A program made the translations under genes and the position numbers. From assembly GCF_007858275.1 (NCBI RefSeq), contig NZ_VFEV01000019.1, forward strand, positions 1-64,000: 64,000 nt of DNA, in the 5' to 3' direction. Below are positions 43,962 through 52,812 of the stretch, in pieces; the stretch's first letter is position 1, and each line of letters starts with the position of its first letter. The stretch is from Pseudomonas proteolytica. GTDB taxonomy: Bacteria; Pseudomonadota; Gammaproteobacteria; Pseudomonadales; Pseudomonadaceae. The notes under the pieces were generated by a model that made no database searches, was not told the origin of the DNA, and saw only the letters and a list, made by a program, of their open reading frames with translations.

Positions 43962-43988
43962 ACGCCCCCGAGACCTGTCTCGGGGGCG
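43962..43988 (+). terminator. Hairpin after opgH
   Basis: ACGCCCCCGAGA-CCTG-TCTCGGGGGCG: a stem of about 11 bp directly after the stop. No strong T run follows (CTTGAT), so it may be an attenuating or Rho-assisted end. Confidence 0.65.
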
Positions 43989-44065
43989 CTTGATACGCCC
44001 GTCCTACAGCGCTTGTCGCTCGCGTCTCAACCTTCTAACTTCGATACAAAAGACCCTGGCTCAAG

Positions 44066-44106
44066 GCGTATTGCCGTGCCTGCCAGTGGGTTAGGATCGC
44101 CCCCCA
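44066..44106 (+). promoter_or_regulatory. Promoter segment of binding-protein gene 1
   Basis: TATTGCCGTGCCTGCCAGTGGGTTAGGATCGC followed by CCCCCAAAT. The stretch AGTGGGTTAG-ATCGC-CCCC recurs in the same relative place upstream of the second binding protein gene. A possible -10 is TAGGAT with TTGCCG 15 bp upstream; the exact elements are inference. Confidence 0.4.
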
Positions 44107-44185
44107 AATCTGAATAGACCGCCTCTGGTTTGCGCTGAATCCGCAACGCCCGGTGCGCGGCTGCTTAATGAAAAAGGGGCTTTTC

Positions 44186-44986
44186 ATGGTCAAGGGTTAC
44201 TGGTCGATACTGCTGCTGGGCTTTATCGTGTTTCTGCAGGTGCAGGTGGCACAGGCAGGCGCCATCGATGAGGCCGTGCGGCGCGGGGTACTGAAAGTGG
44301 GGACCGACCCCAACTACGTGCCCTTTGAAATGACCGACAAGCACGGGCGTGTGATTGGCTTTGAAGCCGACCTGCTCGAAGAGATGAGCAATGCCCTGGG
44401 GGTGACGCTGGAATGGGTCCCGGTGGCCTATACCGAACTGATCCCGGGCCTGCTGGCCGGCCGCTTCGACCTGATCGGCAGCGGCATGACCGTGACCCAG
44501 GAGCGCAACCTGCAACTCAACTTCAGTGATTCGTTCATCATTGTCGGCCAGACCGTCCTGCTCCACCCGCGCCTGGCCGGCAAGGTCGGCAGCATTGAAG
44601 ACTTGAACGAAGCCGGCTATCGCATTGCTGCCGCAGACGGCACCACGGGCGAAGCCGCGGCGCGTCGCTTCCTGGGGGCTGCACAGCTGCGCAGCTTTGC
44701 CACGGCTGAGGAAGGCGTACGTCAGGTGGTCAGCGGCGAGGTGGATGCGTTTATCCACGATGCGCCCTATAACCTGATTGCCCTGGCCAAGCCGCAAAAC
44801 CACGGGCTGCTGGCCCTGGAACAGCCTTTTACCTATGAACCCCTGGCGTTTGGGGTGAAGAAGGGCGATTACGACAGCCTGAACTGGATCAATCACTTCC
44901 TGAATCAGATTGCCCAGGACGGCACCTACGATCGGCTGCATGACAAGTGGTTCCGGGACACGGACTGGTTGTCGGAGATCGAATGA
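44186..44986 (+). CDS. Periplasmic amino-acid-binding protein (paralogue 1)
   Basis: 266 aa. Signal peptide YWSILLLGFIVFLQVQVAQA, then a type-II periplasmic-binding fold of the polar amino-acid class (VRRGVLKVGTDPNYVPFEMT; RFDLIGSGMTVTQERNLQL; AFIHDAPYNLIALAKP). ATG 44186 has AAAAGGGG seven nt upstream; an earlier in-frame ATG at 44168 has none. It is a close paralogue of the next gene, and the two share an upstream block (see the two promoter entries). Presumably delivers ligand to the permease at 46199; ligand unknown. Confidence 0.9.
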   Translation: MVKGYWSILLLGFIVFLQVQVAQAGAIDEAVRRGVLKVGTDPNYVPFEMTDKHGRVIGFEADLLEEMSNALGVTLEWVPVAYTELIPGLLAGRFDLIGSGMTVTQERNLQLNFSDSFIIVGQTVLLHPRLAGKVGSIEDLNEAGYRIAAADGTTGEAAARRFLGAAQLRSFATAEEGVRQVVSGEVDAFIHDAPYNLIALAKPQNHGLLALEQPFTYEPLAFGVKKGDYDSLNWINHFLNQIAQDGTYDRLHDKWFRDTDWLSEIE

Positions 44987-45107
44987 TGGTCACAACTGCT
45001 TACATAAGTTCTAGAGCCTGGCCCCCTGTGGCAAACCGTCTAACTGCGCTTTTCTCCGGGGTTTTGTAGGGTTTTTCTGTCATATCCGCCAACAAATCCC
45101 GGCTAGA

Positions 45108-45152
45108 CCTTTGTGCCGGTGGGCGAGTGGGTTAGCATCGCTCCCCGAAGAA
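45108..45152 (+). promoter_or_regulatory. Promoter segment of binding-protein gene 2
   Basis: CTTTGTGCCGGTGGGCGAGTGGGTTAGCATCGCTCCCC aligns with the block before gene 1 (GAGTGGGTTAGCATCGCTCC against CAGTGGGTTAGGATCGCCCC). A TAGCAT -10 with TTGTGC 16 bp upstream is possible. Confidence 0.4.
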
Positions 45153-45208
45153 ATAGTGCAGCCGTGCTAAGGCCTGCATCAAAATAAAATGAGTCAGGGG
45201 ACTTGGTG

Positions 45209-46006
45209 ATGAAAAAGTATCTTTCGATGCTCATGCTCGGTGTTACAGCCTTGCTGGCAGTCAATACGGCCCAGGCCGGTGCGATTGACGACGCGGTCAA
45301 GCGCGGCACCTTGAAAGTCGGTATGGATCCGACCTACATGCCGTTCGAGATGACCAACAAACGCGGCGAAATCATTGGTTTCGAAGTCGACCTGCTCAAG
45401 GCGATGGCCAAGTCCATGGGGGTCAAGCTGGAACTGGTCTCCACCGGTTACGACGGCATTATCCCGGCCTTCCTGACCGGCAAGTTCGACATGATCGGCA
45501 GCGGCATGACCCTGACCCAGGAGCGTAACCTGCGCCTGAACTTCAGCGAACCGTTCATCGTGGTGGGCCAGACCCTGCTGATCCGCAAGGACCTGGAAGG
45601 CACCATCAAGTCCTATAAAGACCTGAATGACGAGAAATACCGCCTGACCTCCAAGCTCGGTACCACCGGCGAGATGGTGGCCAAGAAGCTGATCTCCAAG
45701 GCCAAGTACCACGGCTACGACAACGAGCAGGAAGGTGTGCTTGATGTGGTCAACGGCAAGGCCGACGCCTTTGTCTACGACGCGCCGTACAACGTGGTTG
45801 CCGAGAAAAAAGTCGGCAATGGCAAGCTGGTGTACCTCGAGGAACCCTTCACCTACGAGCCTCTGGCATTTGGCCTGAAGAAGGGCGACTACGACAGCAT
45901 CAACTTCATCAACAACTTCCTGCACCAGATCAAGCACGACGGCACTTACGATCGCATCCATGACAAGTGGTTCAAGAGCTCCGAGTGGCTCAAGGACATG
46001 GAATAA
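45209..46006 (+). CDS. Periplasmic amino-acid-binding protein (paralogue 2)
   Basis: 265 aa. Start ATG 45209 (AGGGGA seven nt upstream); TTG and GTG codons just before it are ignored. Signal peptide KKYLSMLMLGVTALLAVNTA. The mature protein matches paralogue 1 along its whole length: KRGTLKVGMDPTYMPFEMTN, KFDMIGSGMTLTQERNLRLN, AFVYDAPYNVVAEKK, FTYEPLAFGLKKGDYDS. It is in the same order as a single-binding-protein system I recall in PAO1 (PA5076-PA5074), so it is the likelier ancestral copy. Confidence 0.92.
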   Translation: MKKYLSMLMLGVTALLAVNTAQAGAIDDAVKRGTLKVGMDPTYMPFEMTNKRGEIIGFEVDLLKAMAKSMGVKLELVSTGYDGIIPAFLTGKFDMIGSGMTLTQERNLRLNFSEPFIVVGQTLLIRKDLEGTIKSYKDLNDEKYRLTSKLGTTGEMVAKKLISKAKYHGYDNEQEGVLDVVNGKADAFVYDAPYNVVAEKKVGNGKLVYLEEPFTYEPLAFGLKKGDYDSINFINNFLHQIKHDGTYDRIHDKWFKSSEWLKDME

Positions 46007-46012
46007 GCTAGT

Positions 46013-46176
46013 TGTGGCGAGGGGGCTGTCGTGGCGAGGGGGCTTGTCCCCCGTTGGGTGGCGAAGCCGCCCCAAGCCCCCCCCTGCGGTCTATCTGACA
46101 CAGCTGGGTAAGTCTTGCAGGGGCGGCTTCGCCACCCAGCGGGGGACAAGCCCCCTCGCCACAGAGGGGCTTGCCC
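46013..46176. repeat. REP doublet (GGCGAGGGGGCTTGTCCCCC family) inside the transporter operon
   Basis: Arms GTGGCGAGGGGGCTTGTCCC and GGGGGACAAGCCCCCTCGCC, with internal GGGTGGCGAAGCCGCCCC hairpins. A short extra copy of TGTGGCGAGGGGGCTG precedes the left arm. The element separates the binding protein from its permease and could reduce expression of the latter. Confidence 0.8.
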
Positions 46177-46198
46177 CGACCTTGATGGATGTTGAGCA

Positions 46199-47158
46199 AT
46201 GAAACAGAAAAAAGCCCAATGGCCCTGGCACCTGCTGACCGTGCTGGTGCTGGTCGGCCTGGCCGGCGCTTTGTACTACGCCACCTCGCTGATGTCCTAC
46301 GAATGGCGCTGGAACCGCGTGCCGCAATACTTCGCCTACCAGGCTGAAGAGTCCAAGCGGGCGGCGGATATTTCCACCGTGGTCGAGTTGGTACGCAAGG
46401 GCGACGTTGCTGAAGTTACCTTGCGCAACGACGCCGGCGCCGAGCAGCACCTGACGGTGGCCGAAAACAGCCTGCAAGTGGCCCGTGGCGACGATGTGGC
46501 CGAAGGCGATGTGATCGGTGTGACCCGACATTGGGCGCTGGGCCCATTGATGTGGGGCTTGTGGACCACTCTGTGGCTGTCGCTGGTCTCGGGGGTGTTG
46601 GGCTTGTTGATTGGCCTGGCGACGGGCCTGTGTCGTTTGTCGAATAACCCGACCCTACGCGATCTGTCGACGATCTACGTCGAACTGGTACGCGGCACGC
46701 CGCTATTGGTGCAGATCTTCATTTTCTACTTCTTCATCGGCACGGTATTGAACCTGTCCCGCGAGTTCGCCGGTATTGCCGCGCTGTCGCTGTTTACCGG
46801 CGCCTACGTGGCGGAAATCGTGCGTGCCGGTGTGCAGTCGATTGCCCGTGGCCAAGGCGAAGCGGCCCGGTCCCTGGGTTTGAGCGCCAGCCAGTCGATG
46901 CGCCACGTGGTGTTGCCGCAGGCCTTCAAACGCGTGCTGCCGCCGTTGGCCGGGCAGTTTATCAGCCTGGTCAAGGACACCTCGCTGGTCTCGGTGATCG
47001 CCATTACCGAGCTGCTCAAGAGCGGTCGCGAGGTCATCACCACCTCGTTCTCGCCGTTTGAAATCCTGTTCTGTGTCGCAGGCCTGTACCTGCTGATCAA
47101 CCTGCCGCTGTCGAAAATGGCCAGCCGGCTTGAGCGGAGGCTCGCCCAAAGTGATTGA
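46199..47158 (+). CDS. Amino-acid ABC transporter permease with extra periplasmic domain
   Basis: 319 aa. The C-terminal 200 residues are a standard HisM/GlnP-type permease (ELVRGTPLLVQIFIFYFFIG; EAARSLGLSASQSMRHVVLPQ is split around the ATPase-contact loop at about 220-240). Unlike the usual ~220-240-aa members, about 80 residues (31-113) lie between the first membrane helix (11-30) and the next, with a small beta-rich pattern (VAEVTLRNDAGAEQHLTV). This portion should be periplasmic. Its stop overlaps the ATPase gene by 8 bp. Confidence 0.9.
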   Translation: MKQKKAQWPWHLLTVLVLVGLAGALYYATSLMSYEWRWNRVPQYFAYQAEESKRAADISTVVELVRKGDVAEVTLRNDAGAEQHLTVAENSLQVARGDDVAEGDVIGVTRHWALGPLMWGLWTTLWLSLVSGVLGLLIGLATGLCRLSNNPTLRDLSTIYVELVRGTPLLVQIFIFYFFIGTVLNLSREFAGIAALSLFTGAYVAEIVRAGVQSIARGQGEAARSLGLSASQSMRHVVLPQAFKRVLPPLAGQFISLVKDTSLVSVIAITELLKSGREVITTSFSPFEILFCVAGLYLLINLPLSKMASRLERRLAQSD

Positions 47159-47885
47159 AGTCCGCGATCTGGTAAAAGTCTTCGACACCCGTGGGCATGT
47201 GGTCCGCGCCGTGGATCACGTCACCACCCAGGTGGCCAAGGGCGAAGTGCTGGTAGTAATCGGCCCATCTGGCTCTGGTAAGTCGACGTTCCTGCGCTGC
47301 CTCAATGGCCTGGAGGAGTTCGACTCAGGCTCGGTGAGCATCGACGGCTTGCAACTGGCCGACCCCAAGACCGATGTGAACGCCTATCGTCGCGAAGTCG
47401 GCATGGTGTTCCAGCACTTCAACCTGTTCCCGCACATGACCGTCCTGGAGAACCTGTGCCTGGCGCAGAAAGTCGTGCGCAAGCGTGGCAAGAAAGAGCG
47501 TGAGGCCAAGGCCCTGGCGTTGCTGGAAAAGGTCGGCATTGCACAGAAAGCCAACGAGTTCCCCTCGCGGCTTTCCGGTGGCCAGCAACAGCGTGTGGCG
47601 ATTGCCCGGGCGTTGGCCATGGAACCCAAGGTCATGTTGTTTGACGAGCCCACTTCGGCACTGGACCCGGAAATGGTCGGCGAAGTGCTGGATGTCATGA
47701 AAACCCTGGCCCTGGAAGGCATGACCATGGTCTGCGTCACCCACGAAATGGGCTTTGCCCGGGAAGTGGCGGATCGGGTGTTGTTTTTCGATCACGGCAA
47801 ACTGCTGGAAGATGCTGCGCCCGCGCAGTTCTTCGATTCGCCGAAGGATCCACGGGCACAGGCGTTCTTGCGTCAGGTCCTGTAA
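47151..47885 (+). CDS. Amino-acid ABC transporter ATP-binding protein
   Basis: 244 aa, PAO (polar amino acid) class. Walker A GPSGSGKST (about 37-45), Q-loop VFQHFNLFPHMTV, signature LSGGQQQRVAIARAL, Walker B VMLFDEPTSALDPEMV, H-loop VTHEMGFAREVADRVLF. The start is GTG 47151 because CGGAGG lies just before it; the TTG at 47130 would add seven residues. It completes the importer with two binding proteins and one permease. Confidence 0.93.
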   Translation: MIEVRDLVKVFDTRGHVVRAVDHVTTQVAKGEVLVVIGPSGSGKSTFLRCLNGLEEFDSGSVSIDGLQLADPKTDVNAYRREVGMVFQHFNLFPHMTVLENLCLAQKVVRKRGKKEREAKALALLEKVGIAQKANEFPSRLSGGQQQRVAIARALAMEPKVMLFDEPTSALDPEMVGEVLDVMKTLALEGMTMVCVTHEMGFAREVADRVLFFDHGKLLEDAAPAQFFDSPKDPRAQAFLRQVL

Positions 47886-47900
47886 GTCGCGGGGGCAGGT

Positions 47901-49808
47901 TCAAACCTTGAACTTGCCCACGCACTTCTGAAGATTGCTGCCCAATCGGGCCAGTTCAATACTTGCCGCCGCTGTCTGTTCGCTGGCCGCGGCGGTTTGT
48001 TCCGACACATCCCGCACTTTCAACACGCTGCGATTGATCTCTTCGGCCACCGCACTTTGCTGCTCGGCGGCGGCGGCGATCTGTGGGTTCATTTCCTGGA
48101 TGAGCAGCACAGTGCGCGCGATTTCCGTCAGGGCATCCCCGGCGTTGCGTGTCAGGCCGACACTGCGATCGGTCAGGGTGCGGCTGTTGTCCATGATATC
48201 GGCAACCTGTTGCGTGCCACTGTGCAGCCCGCCAATCAGCTCTTCGATTTCCTCGGCAGATTGCTGGGTGCGTTGGGCAAGGCTGCGCACTTCGTCAGCG
48301 ACCACGGCAAAGCCTTGGCCGGCTTCCCCGGCGCGGGCGGCTTCGATCGCCGCATTGAGTGCCAGCAGGTTGGTCTGCTGGGACACCGATTTGATCACCT
48401 CCAGCACACTGCCGATCTTCTGGCTTTCCCGTTGCAGGCCCAGCATCGCCTGGCTTGAGCGCGCCATCTCGTGGGCGAGGTGTTCAATGTGCGCCACTGC
48501 ATCTGTCACCACCTGGTCCCCCAGTTCGGTCTGCTGATTCGCCTGGCTGGCGGCAATCGCGGCCTGTTCGGCATGCCGGGCCACTTCCTGGGCGGTGGCG
48601 AGCATCTGGTTCATGGCGGTCGCTACCTGCTCGGTTTCGTCGCGCTGATTGCTGACGCCCGCGCGGGTTTGCTCGGTGACGGCCGAAAGCTCTTCGGCGG
48701 CGCTGGCGATCTGCCGGGCATTGTCGCTGATGCTGCCGATTAGGCTCCGCAGGTTGAGGGTCATTTGCGCCATGCTGCATTGCAACTGACCCAGTTCATC
48801 CCGGCGCCGGGTTTGCACATCGTGGCTCAGGTCTCCATCGGCGATGCGGTTGGCCACGGCCAGCGCCCGGCGTAGCGGTTTTACGATCTGCCCGGCAATC
48901 ACCCAGGCCGCCAGGGCGCCGAACAGCAAGGCTGCAGCAGTGATGGCAATGGTTTGGGTGCGGGCATTTTCCGCCTCTTGGTTGCGACGCTCGGTCTGGT
49001 CCTGACTGAGCAGGTCACTTTGTGCCAACAGATGGTCCAACTGCTGCTCCAGCAGGTTCTGCGCCTTTTCGGTGTTGAGTTGGGTATCGCGCAGGCGTGT
49101 CAGATGGGTGCGGATGCTGAGTACGACATTTTTCAATGCGCCGCTGTCCACCGGTAACTTCTCTACGGCGGCCTGGGCCAGTTCGAGGCTGCGTTGCGCG
49201 TCGCTGACGGCCTGGGCATAGGCATCCAGGGAACTGGCGGCCCAGGCCGGGCTTGTGGCGCGGTCTTCGGCCTGTTCGATGGCCAGGCGCAAATCCTCGA
49301 CGGTATCGAGGGCCTTCTGGTCTTCTTGATCGGGTAGGTCGCTGGCCAATTGGGACAGGGCGTCACCGCCGTCGATCGTGCTTTGCTTCAATTGTTCACG
49401 GGCGGTTTCCCGCTGCTTGACCAGTGCCGGTACATCCTTGAGCGTGGTTTTGAACTGGCCGGAAATACTGACCATGCTTTGCAGGTATTGGAGCGGCTTG
49501 GCTACCGTGACGCGTGTTGTAACCTCGGCCAGATACCCGTCGACCCGCTCTATGGAAAGGCTGAGTTTTTTCAGGCTGGCCTCATCGTCAAGGGTGCGGT
49601 AGACGATGCGGTCGGCCCGCAGCTCTTCGCCGGTCACCGCCAGTTGCGCCAGTACGCTCAGGGTCTGCGAACGGTAGAGCGAAGCGGCCAGGGCCTGCCA
49701 GCCGGTTAGGGCAATCACCAGGCTCAGGGCCAAGACCAAGGCAAAACCCAGAACCAGTTTGAGGGTGACGCTGGCGTCACCCAGCAGTTGAGTCATTCGA
49801 CGAAGCAT
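47901..49808 (-). CDS. Methyl-accepting chemotaxis protein (paralogue A)
   Basis: 635 aa. Start ATG 49808 with GGAGG upstream. First membrane helix at about 14-38, a long all-helical periplasmic domain of ~245 residues (the size of a helical-bimodular, HBM-type sensor), second helix about 285-308, HAMP domain, then a signalling domain with the hairpin tip around NAAIEAARAGEAGQGFAVVA and DEVRSLAQR. It ends ...VGKFKV without a CheR-binding pentapeptide. Convergent with the transporter operon, separated by 15 bp. Ligand unknown. Confidence 0.9.
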   Translation of the reverse strand: MLRRMTQLLGDASVTLKLVLGFALVLALSLVIALTGWQALAASLYRSQTLSVLAQLAVTGEELRADRIVYRTLDDEASLKKLSLSIERVDGYLAEVTTRVTVAKPLQYLQSMVSISGQFKTTLKDVPALVKQRETAREQLKQSTIDGGDALSQLASDLPDQEDQKALDTVEDLRLAIEQAEDRATSPAWAASSLDAYAQAVSDAQRSLELAQAAVEKLPVDSGALKNVVLSIRTHLTRLRDTQLNTEKAQNLLEQQLDHLLAQSDLLSQDQTERRNQEAENARTQTIAITAAALLFGALAAWVIAGQIVKPLRRALAVANRIADGDLSHDVQTRRRDELGQLQCSMAQMTLNLRSLIGSISDNARQIASAAEELSAVTEQTRAGVSNQRDETEQVATAMNQMLATAQEVARHAEQAAIAASQANQQTELGDQVVTDAVAHIEHLAHEMARSSQAMLGLQRESQKIGSVLEVIKSVSQQTNLLALNAAIEAARAGEAGQGFAVVADEVRSLAQRTQQSAEEIEELIGGLHSGTQQVADIMDNSRTLTDRSVGLTRNAGDALTEIARTVLLIQEMNPQIAAAAEQQSAVAEEINRSVLKVRDVSEQTAAASEQTAAASIELARLGSNLQKCVGKFKV

Positions 49809-49995
49809 GGTCAACCTCCGGCAAGTGAACAAAGGCGTTCGCTGTACCGGGGCGCCGAAGGGCGTGGACACAGTGAACCCATTTGAACGCTAGTTCCGTT
49901 GGGCGCCGGGCGTATGGATCACGGTCTGAAAAGAATGTAGGAAACTTCACAAGCTTTAAGCGGCGACCCGGACGGATCGCCGCGAAGGGCAGGTA

Positions 49996-51912
49996 TCAAA
50001 CCCGGAAGCGGCCGACCAGTGCCTGCAGATGAGTGCCCAGGCGCGCCAGTTCGGTACTGGAGGCGGCGGTCTCTTCACTGGCCGCTGCGGTCTGCTCCGA
50101 CACATCACGCACATTCAGCACGCTGCGGTTGATCTCTTCGGCCACCGCGCTCTGTTGCTCGGCGGCGGTGGCGATCTGCTGGTTCATGGCCTGGATCGCC
50201 GAAACCGTGCGAGTGATGTTTTCCAGGGCATTGCCGGCCCGGCGGGTCAGCTCGACGCTGCTGTCGGTGAGGCTGCGGCTGTTGTCCATGATGGTCGCCA
50301 CTTGTTGGGTGCCACTTTGCAGGCCGACGATCAGTTCTTCGATTTCCTCGGTGGATTTCTGCGTGCGTTGCGCCAGGCTGCGCACCTCATCGGCCACCAC
50401 CGCGAAGCCACGACCGGCTTCCCCGGCGCGTGCGGCTTCAATAGCGGCGTTGAGTGCCAGCAGGTTGGTTTGTTGGGCCACGGACTTGATCACGTCCAGG
50501 ACGCTGCCGATCTTGTCGCTTTCGCGCTTGAGATGGCCCATGGCCTCGGTGGAGTTGCCGACTTCGCCGGCCAGGCGCTCGATCTGGGCGATGGCCTCGC
50601 CGACCACTCTGTCACCTTCGCGGGCCTGTTGGTCGGCGGCGACGGCGGCTTCGGAAGCCTCTTCGGCATTGCGCGCCACTTCCTGCACGGTGGCGGCCAT
50701 TTCGTTCATGGCGGTGGCGACCTGGTCAGTCTCGACCTTCTGGCTGTTGACCCCGGCGCTGGTCTGCTCGGTAACGGCCGACAACTCTTCGGCAGCACTG
50801 GCGATCTGCGTCACGCCGTCGCTGATCCCGCCGATCAAGTCGCGCAGGCCCATGGTCATGCTTTGCATGGCACGTTGCAGTTGGCCCAGTTCGTCCTGGC
50901 GTTGCGAGACCAGGTCGTGGGTCAGGTCACCGGCAGCGACCCGCTCGGCGACCTTGAGGGTCTGGCTCAGTGGAATCACGATCTGGCGGGTGATCGCCCA
51001 GGCCGCCACGATGCCGAAGACCAGCGCCAGGGCGGTGGCGAGCATCAACAGGAACTTGGCCTGTGCAGCGTCGGCGTCGCGGATGATGGTTTGTGAGGCT
51101 GTGAGTTTTTTGCTGCGGTCGAACAGCAGGTCGCCTTGTTCAGCCATGGCCTTGAGGGCTGCGGCGCTGGCCACCTGGGAATCACGGAACTGGCTGACTG
51201 CCGCGAGGTAGGCCTTGAGGGAGTCGCTGGCCTCTTGCAGGTTGGCGCTGTATTGCTCCGGCAATTGACTGCGCAGGCTGTCGGCGTTTTTCAGGGCGTT
51301 GGCGATGGCGTCCAGGGCCGGCTGCTCGGCCTCGACCTTGGCGCTATAGGTGTAGCCACGTACCTGGAAGCGCGCCTGTTGGATCAACTTGCTCAAGTCG
51401 ATCACGCTGTTGAATTGGCTGACGCTGTCGCCTTGCAGCAGGCTCTTTTCGATCTCCGACACGCGGGCGACGGCGTTGTCAGCGGTGGCGCCGAGTTTGC
51501 TGCGGGCGTCTTCGCGATGGGCGCCAGCCTGGACCATGGCGCTGAAGGACTGCTTGTACTTGGCGACGGCAGCCAGTTGCTCGTCGATCAAGGCGACATC
51601 GGCCGGCTGCTCGATCTGGCTACGCGCGGTCTTGAGGCCGCTGTCGAGTTTTTCCATCAGCTCGTTGACCAGCCCGGGACCCTGTTCGCCACGGCGCATT
51701 TCATAGTCCAGGCGGGCCTGGCGCAGGTCTTTGGTCAGTTCATTGAGGCTGGAAATAAAGCCCAGTTTATCGCCCCGGCTGATCACGCCGCTAAGGCCCG
51801 TCCAGCCAGTGAAGGTGATCAGAAGCGTGAGGAGCAACACCAGGCCAAAGCCCACGCTCAGCTTGCGATTGACGCTCACATTTCCCAGTTTTTCAGCTAG
51901 CCAACGGTGCAT
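49996..51912 (-). CDS. Methyl-accepting chemotaxis protein (paralogue B, McpK-like position)
   Basis: 638 aa. ATG 51912 with GGGGAG upstream. Same layout as its neighbour: helix 1 at about 20-40, helical periplasmic region of ~250 residues, helix 2, HAMP, signalling domain (NAAIEAARAGEAGRGFAVVA), ending VGRFRV. Next to rsmE, it occupies the place of PAO1 PA5072 (McpK, an HBM-type alpha-ketoglutarate receptor, as I recall), so it is the likelier orthologue. Ligand identity is inference. Confidence 0.9.
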   Translation of the reverse strand: MHRWLAEKLGNVSVNRKLSVGFGLVLLLTLLITFTGWTGLSGVISRGDKLGFISSLNELTKDLRQARLDYEMRRGEQGPGLVNELMEKLDSGLKTARSQIEQPADVALIDEQLAAVAKYKQSFSAMVQAGAHREDARSKLGATADNAVARVSEIEKSLLQGDSVSQFNSVIDLSKLIQQARFQVRGYTYSAKVEAEQPALDAIANALKNADSLRSQLPEQYSANLQEASDSLKAYLAAVSQFRDSQVASAAALKAMAEQGDLLFDRSKKLTASQTIIRDADAAQAKFLLMLATALALVFGIVAAWAITRQIVIPLSQTLKVAERVAAGDLTHDLVSQRQDELGQLQRAMQSMTMGLRDLIGGISDGVTQIASAAEELSAVTEQTSAGVNSQKVETDQVATAMNEMAATVQEVARNAEEASEAAVAADQQAREGDRVVGEAIAQIERLAGEVGNSTEAMGHLKRESDKIGSVLDVIKSVAQQTNLLALNAAIEAARAGEAGRGFAVVADEVRSLAQRTQKSTEEIEELIVGLQSGTQQVATIMDNSRSLTDSSVELTRRAGNALENITRTVSAIQAMNQQIATAAEQQSAVAEEINRSVLNVRDVSEQTAAASEETAASSTELARLGTHLQALVGRFRV

Positions 51913-51976
51913 GCGGTGAACTCCCCTGAACAAGGCTTGGACTTATCCTGAGGGTATCGGCATGCACGCGCGATTC

Positions 51977-52076
51977 TGTAGGAGCGAGCTTGCTCGCGAA
52001 AATTGTCAACGATAACGGGTACTTGCTAAATGAACGCGCGGCTCTCAAGTTTTTCGCGAGCAAGCTCGCTTCTACA
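51977..52076. repeat. REP doublet between rsmE and the chemoreceptors
   Basis: TGTAGGAGCGAGCTTGCTCGCGAAAA pairs with TTTTCGCGAGCAAGCTCGCTTCTACA. Unlike the other A-type copies, the arms carry GAGCTTGC in place of GGGCTTGC. It lies downstream of rsmE and upstream of MCP B, and may end the long ubiE-rsmE transcript. Confidence 0.8.
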
Positions 52077-52104
52077 GGAGATTTCAGTGGTCTATCAGAG
52101 CGGG

Positions 52105-52812
52105 TTAGAAGAGGCGGGCCAGCAGCGCGGTGACGGCGGTTTCTACCCGCAGGATCCGCGCACCCAGCTGCACCGGCTGCAATCCGGCCTTGGCCAGCAA
52201 ATCCACCTCATAGGGGATCCAGCCACCTTCGGGACCGATGGCCAGGGTCACCGGCTCATCCACATCGCGAGGGCAGGGCGGGTACGCGCCGGGGTGCCCG
52301 ACCAGGCCAAGGGTGCCCTGGGCCAGGGCCGGCAGGCGGTCTTCGACGAAGGGCTTGAAGCGCTTTTCGATGATGATCTCGGGCAACACGGTATCCCGGG
52401 CTTGTTCCAGGCCAAGGATCAGTTGTTCGCGAACCGCTTCGGGCTCCAGGAAGGGCGTCTGCCAGAAGCTCTTCTCGACCCGATAGCTGTTGACCAGCAC
52501 CACCCGTGGCACGCCCATGGACGCCACCGTCTGCAACACCCGACGGAGCATCTTCGGGCGCGGCAGGGCCAGCAGTAACGTCAGTGGCAGTTTGGCCGGT
52601 GGCGGCTGGTCGAGGGTGATTTGCAGCTCGGCCTCGTCCGCTTCCAGGCGCAGCAGCTGGGCATTGCCCATTAGAGCGCCAATGCGCCCCACGCGCAGGC
52701 TGTCGCCGACCGCCGCACGATGCACTTGCTGCATGTGCACCAGGCGTCGGTCACGCAGCACCACCCGGTCGGCCGCGATAAAGTCGGCGTCTTCAAGCAG
52801 CAGCAGGTTCAC
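52105..52812 (-). CDS. rsmE: RsmE, 16S rRNA m3U1498 methyltransferase
   Basis: 235 aa. N-terminal PUA-like domain (HMQQVHRAAVGDSLRVG) and C-terminal SPOUT knot domain with the SAM loop LAIGPEGGWIPYE and the end LGARILRVETAVTALLARLF. The start overlaps the tatC stop by 4 bp; last gene of the run that begins at ubiE. Confidence 0.95.
   Translation of the reverse strand: MNLLLLEDADFIAADRVVLRDRRLVHMQQVHRAAVGDSLRVGRIGALMGNAQLLRLEADEAELQITLDQPPPAKLPLTLLLALPRPKMLRRVLQTVASMGVPRVVLVNSYRVEKSFWQTPFLEPEAVREQLILGLEQARDTVLPEIIIEKRFKPFVEDRLPALAQGTLGLVGHPGAYPPCPRDVDEPVTLAIGPEGGWIPYEVDLLAKAGLQPVQLGARILRVETAVTALLARLF

Noticed and set aside
51136..51900. Forward ORFs of 250-390 codons antisense to the chemoreceptors
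   Set aside because: Repetitive helical MCP sequence read in reverse; no start signals or homology, and the MCP frames are complete.
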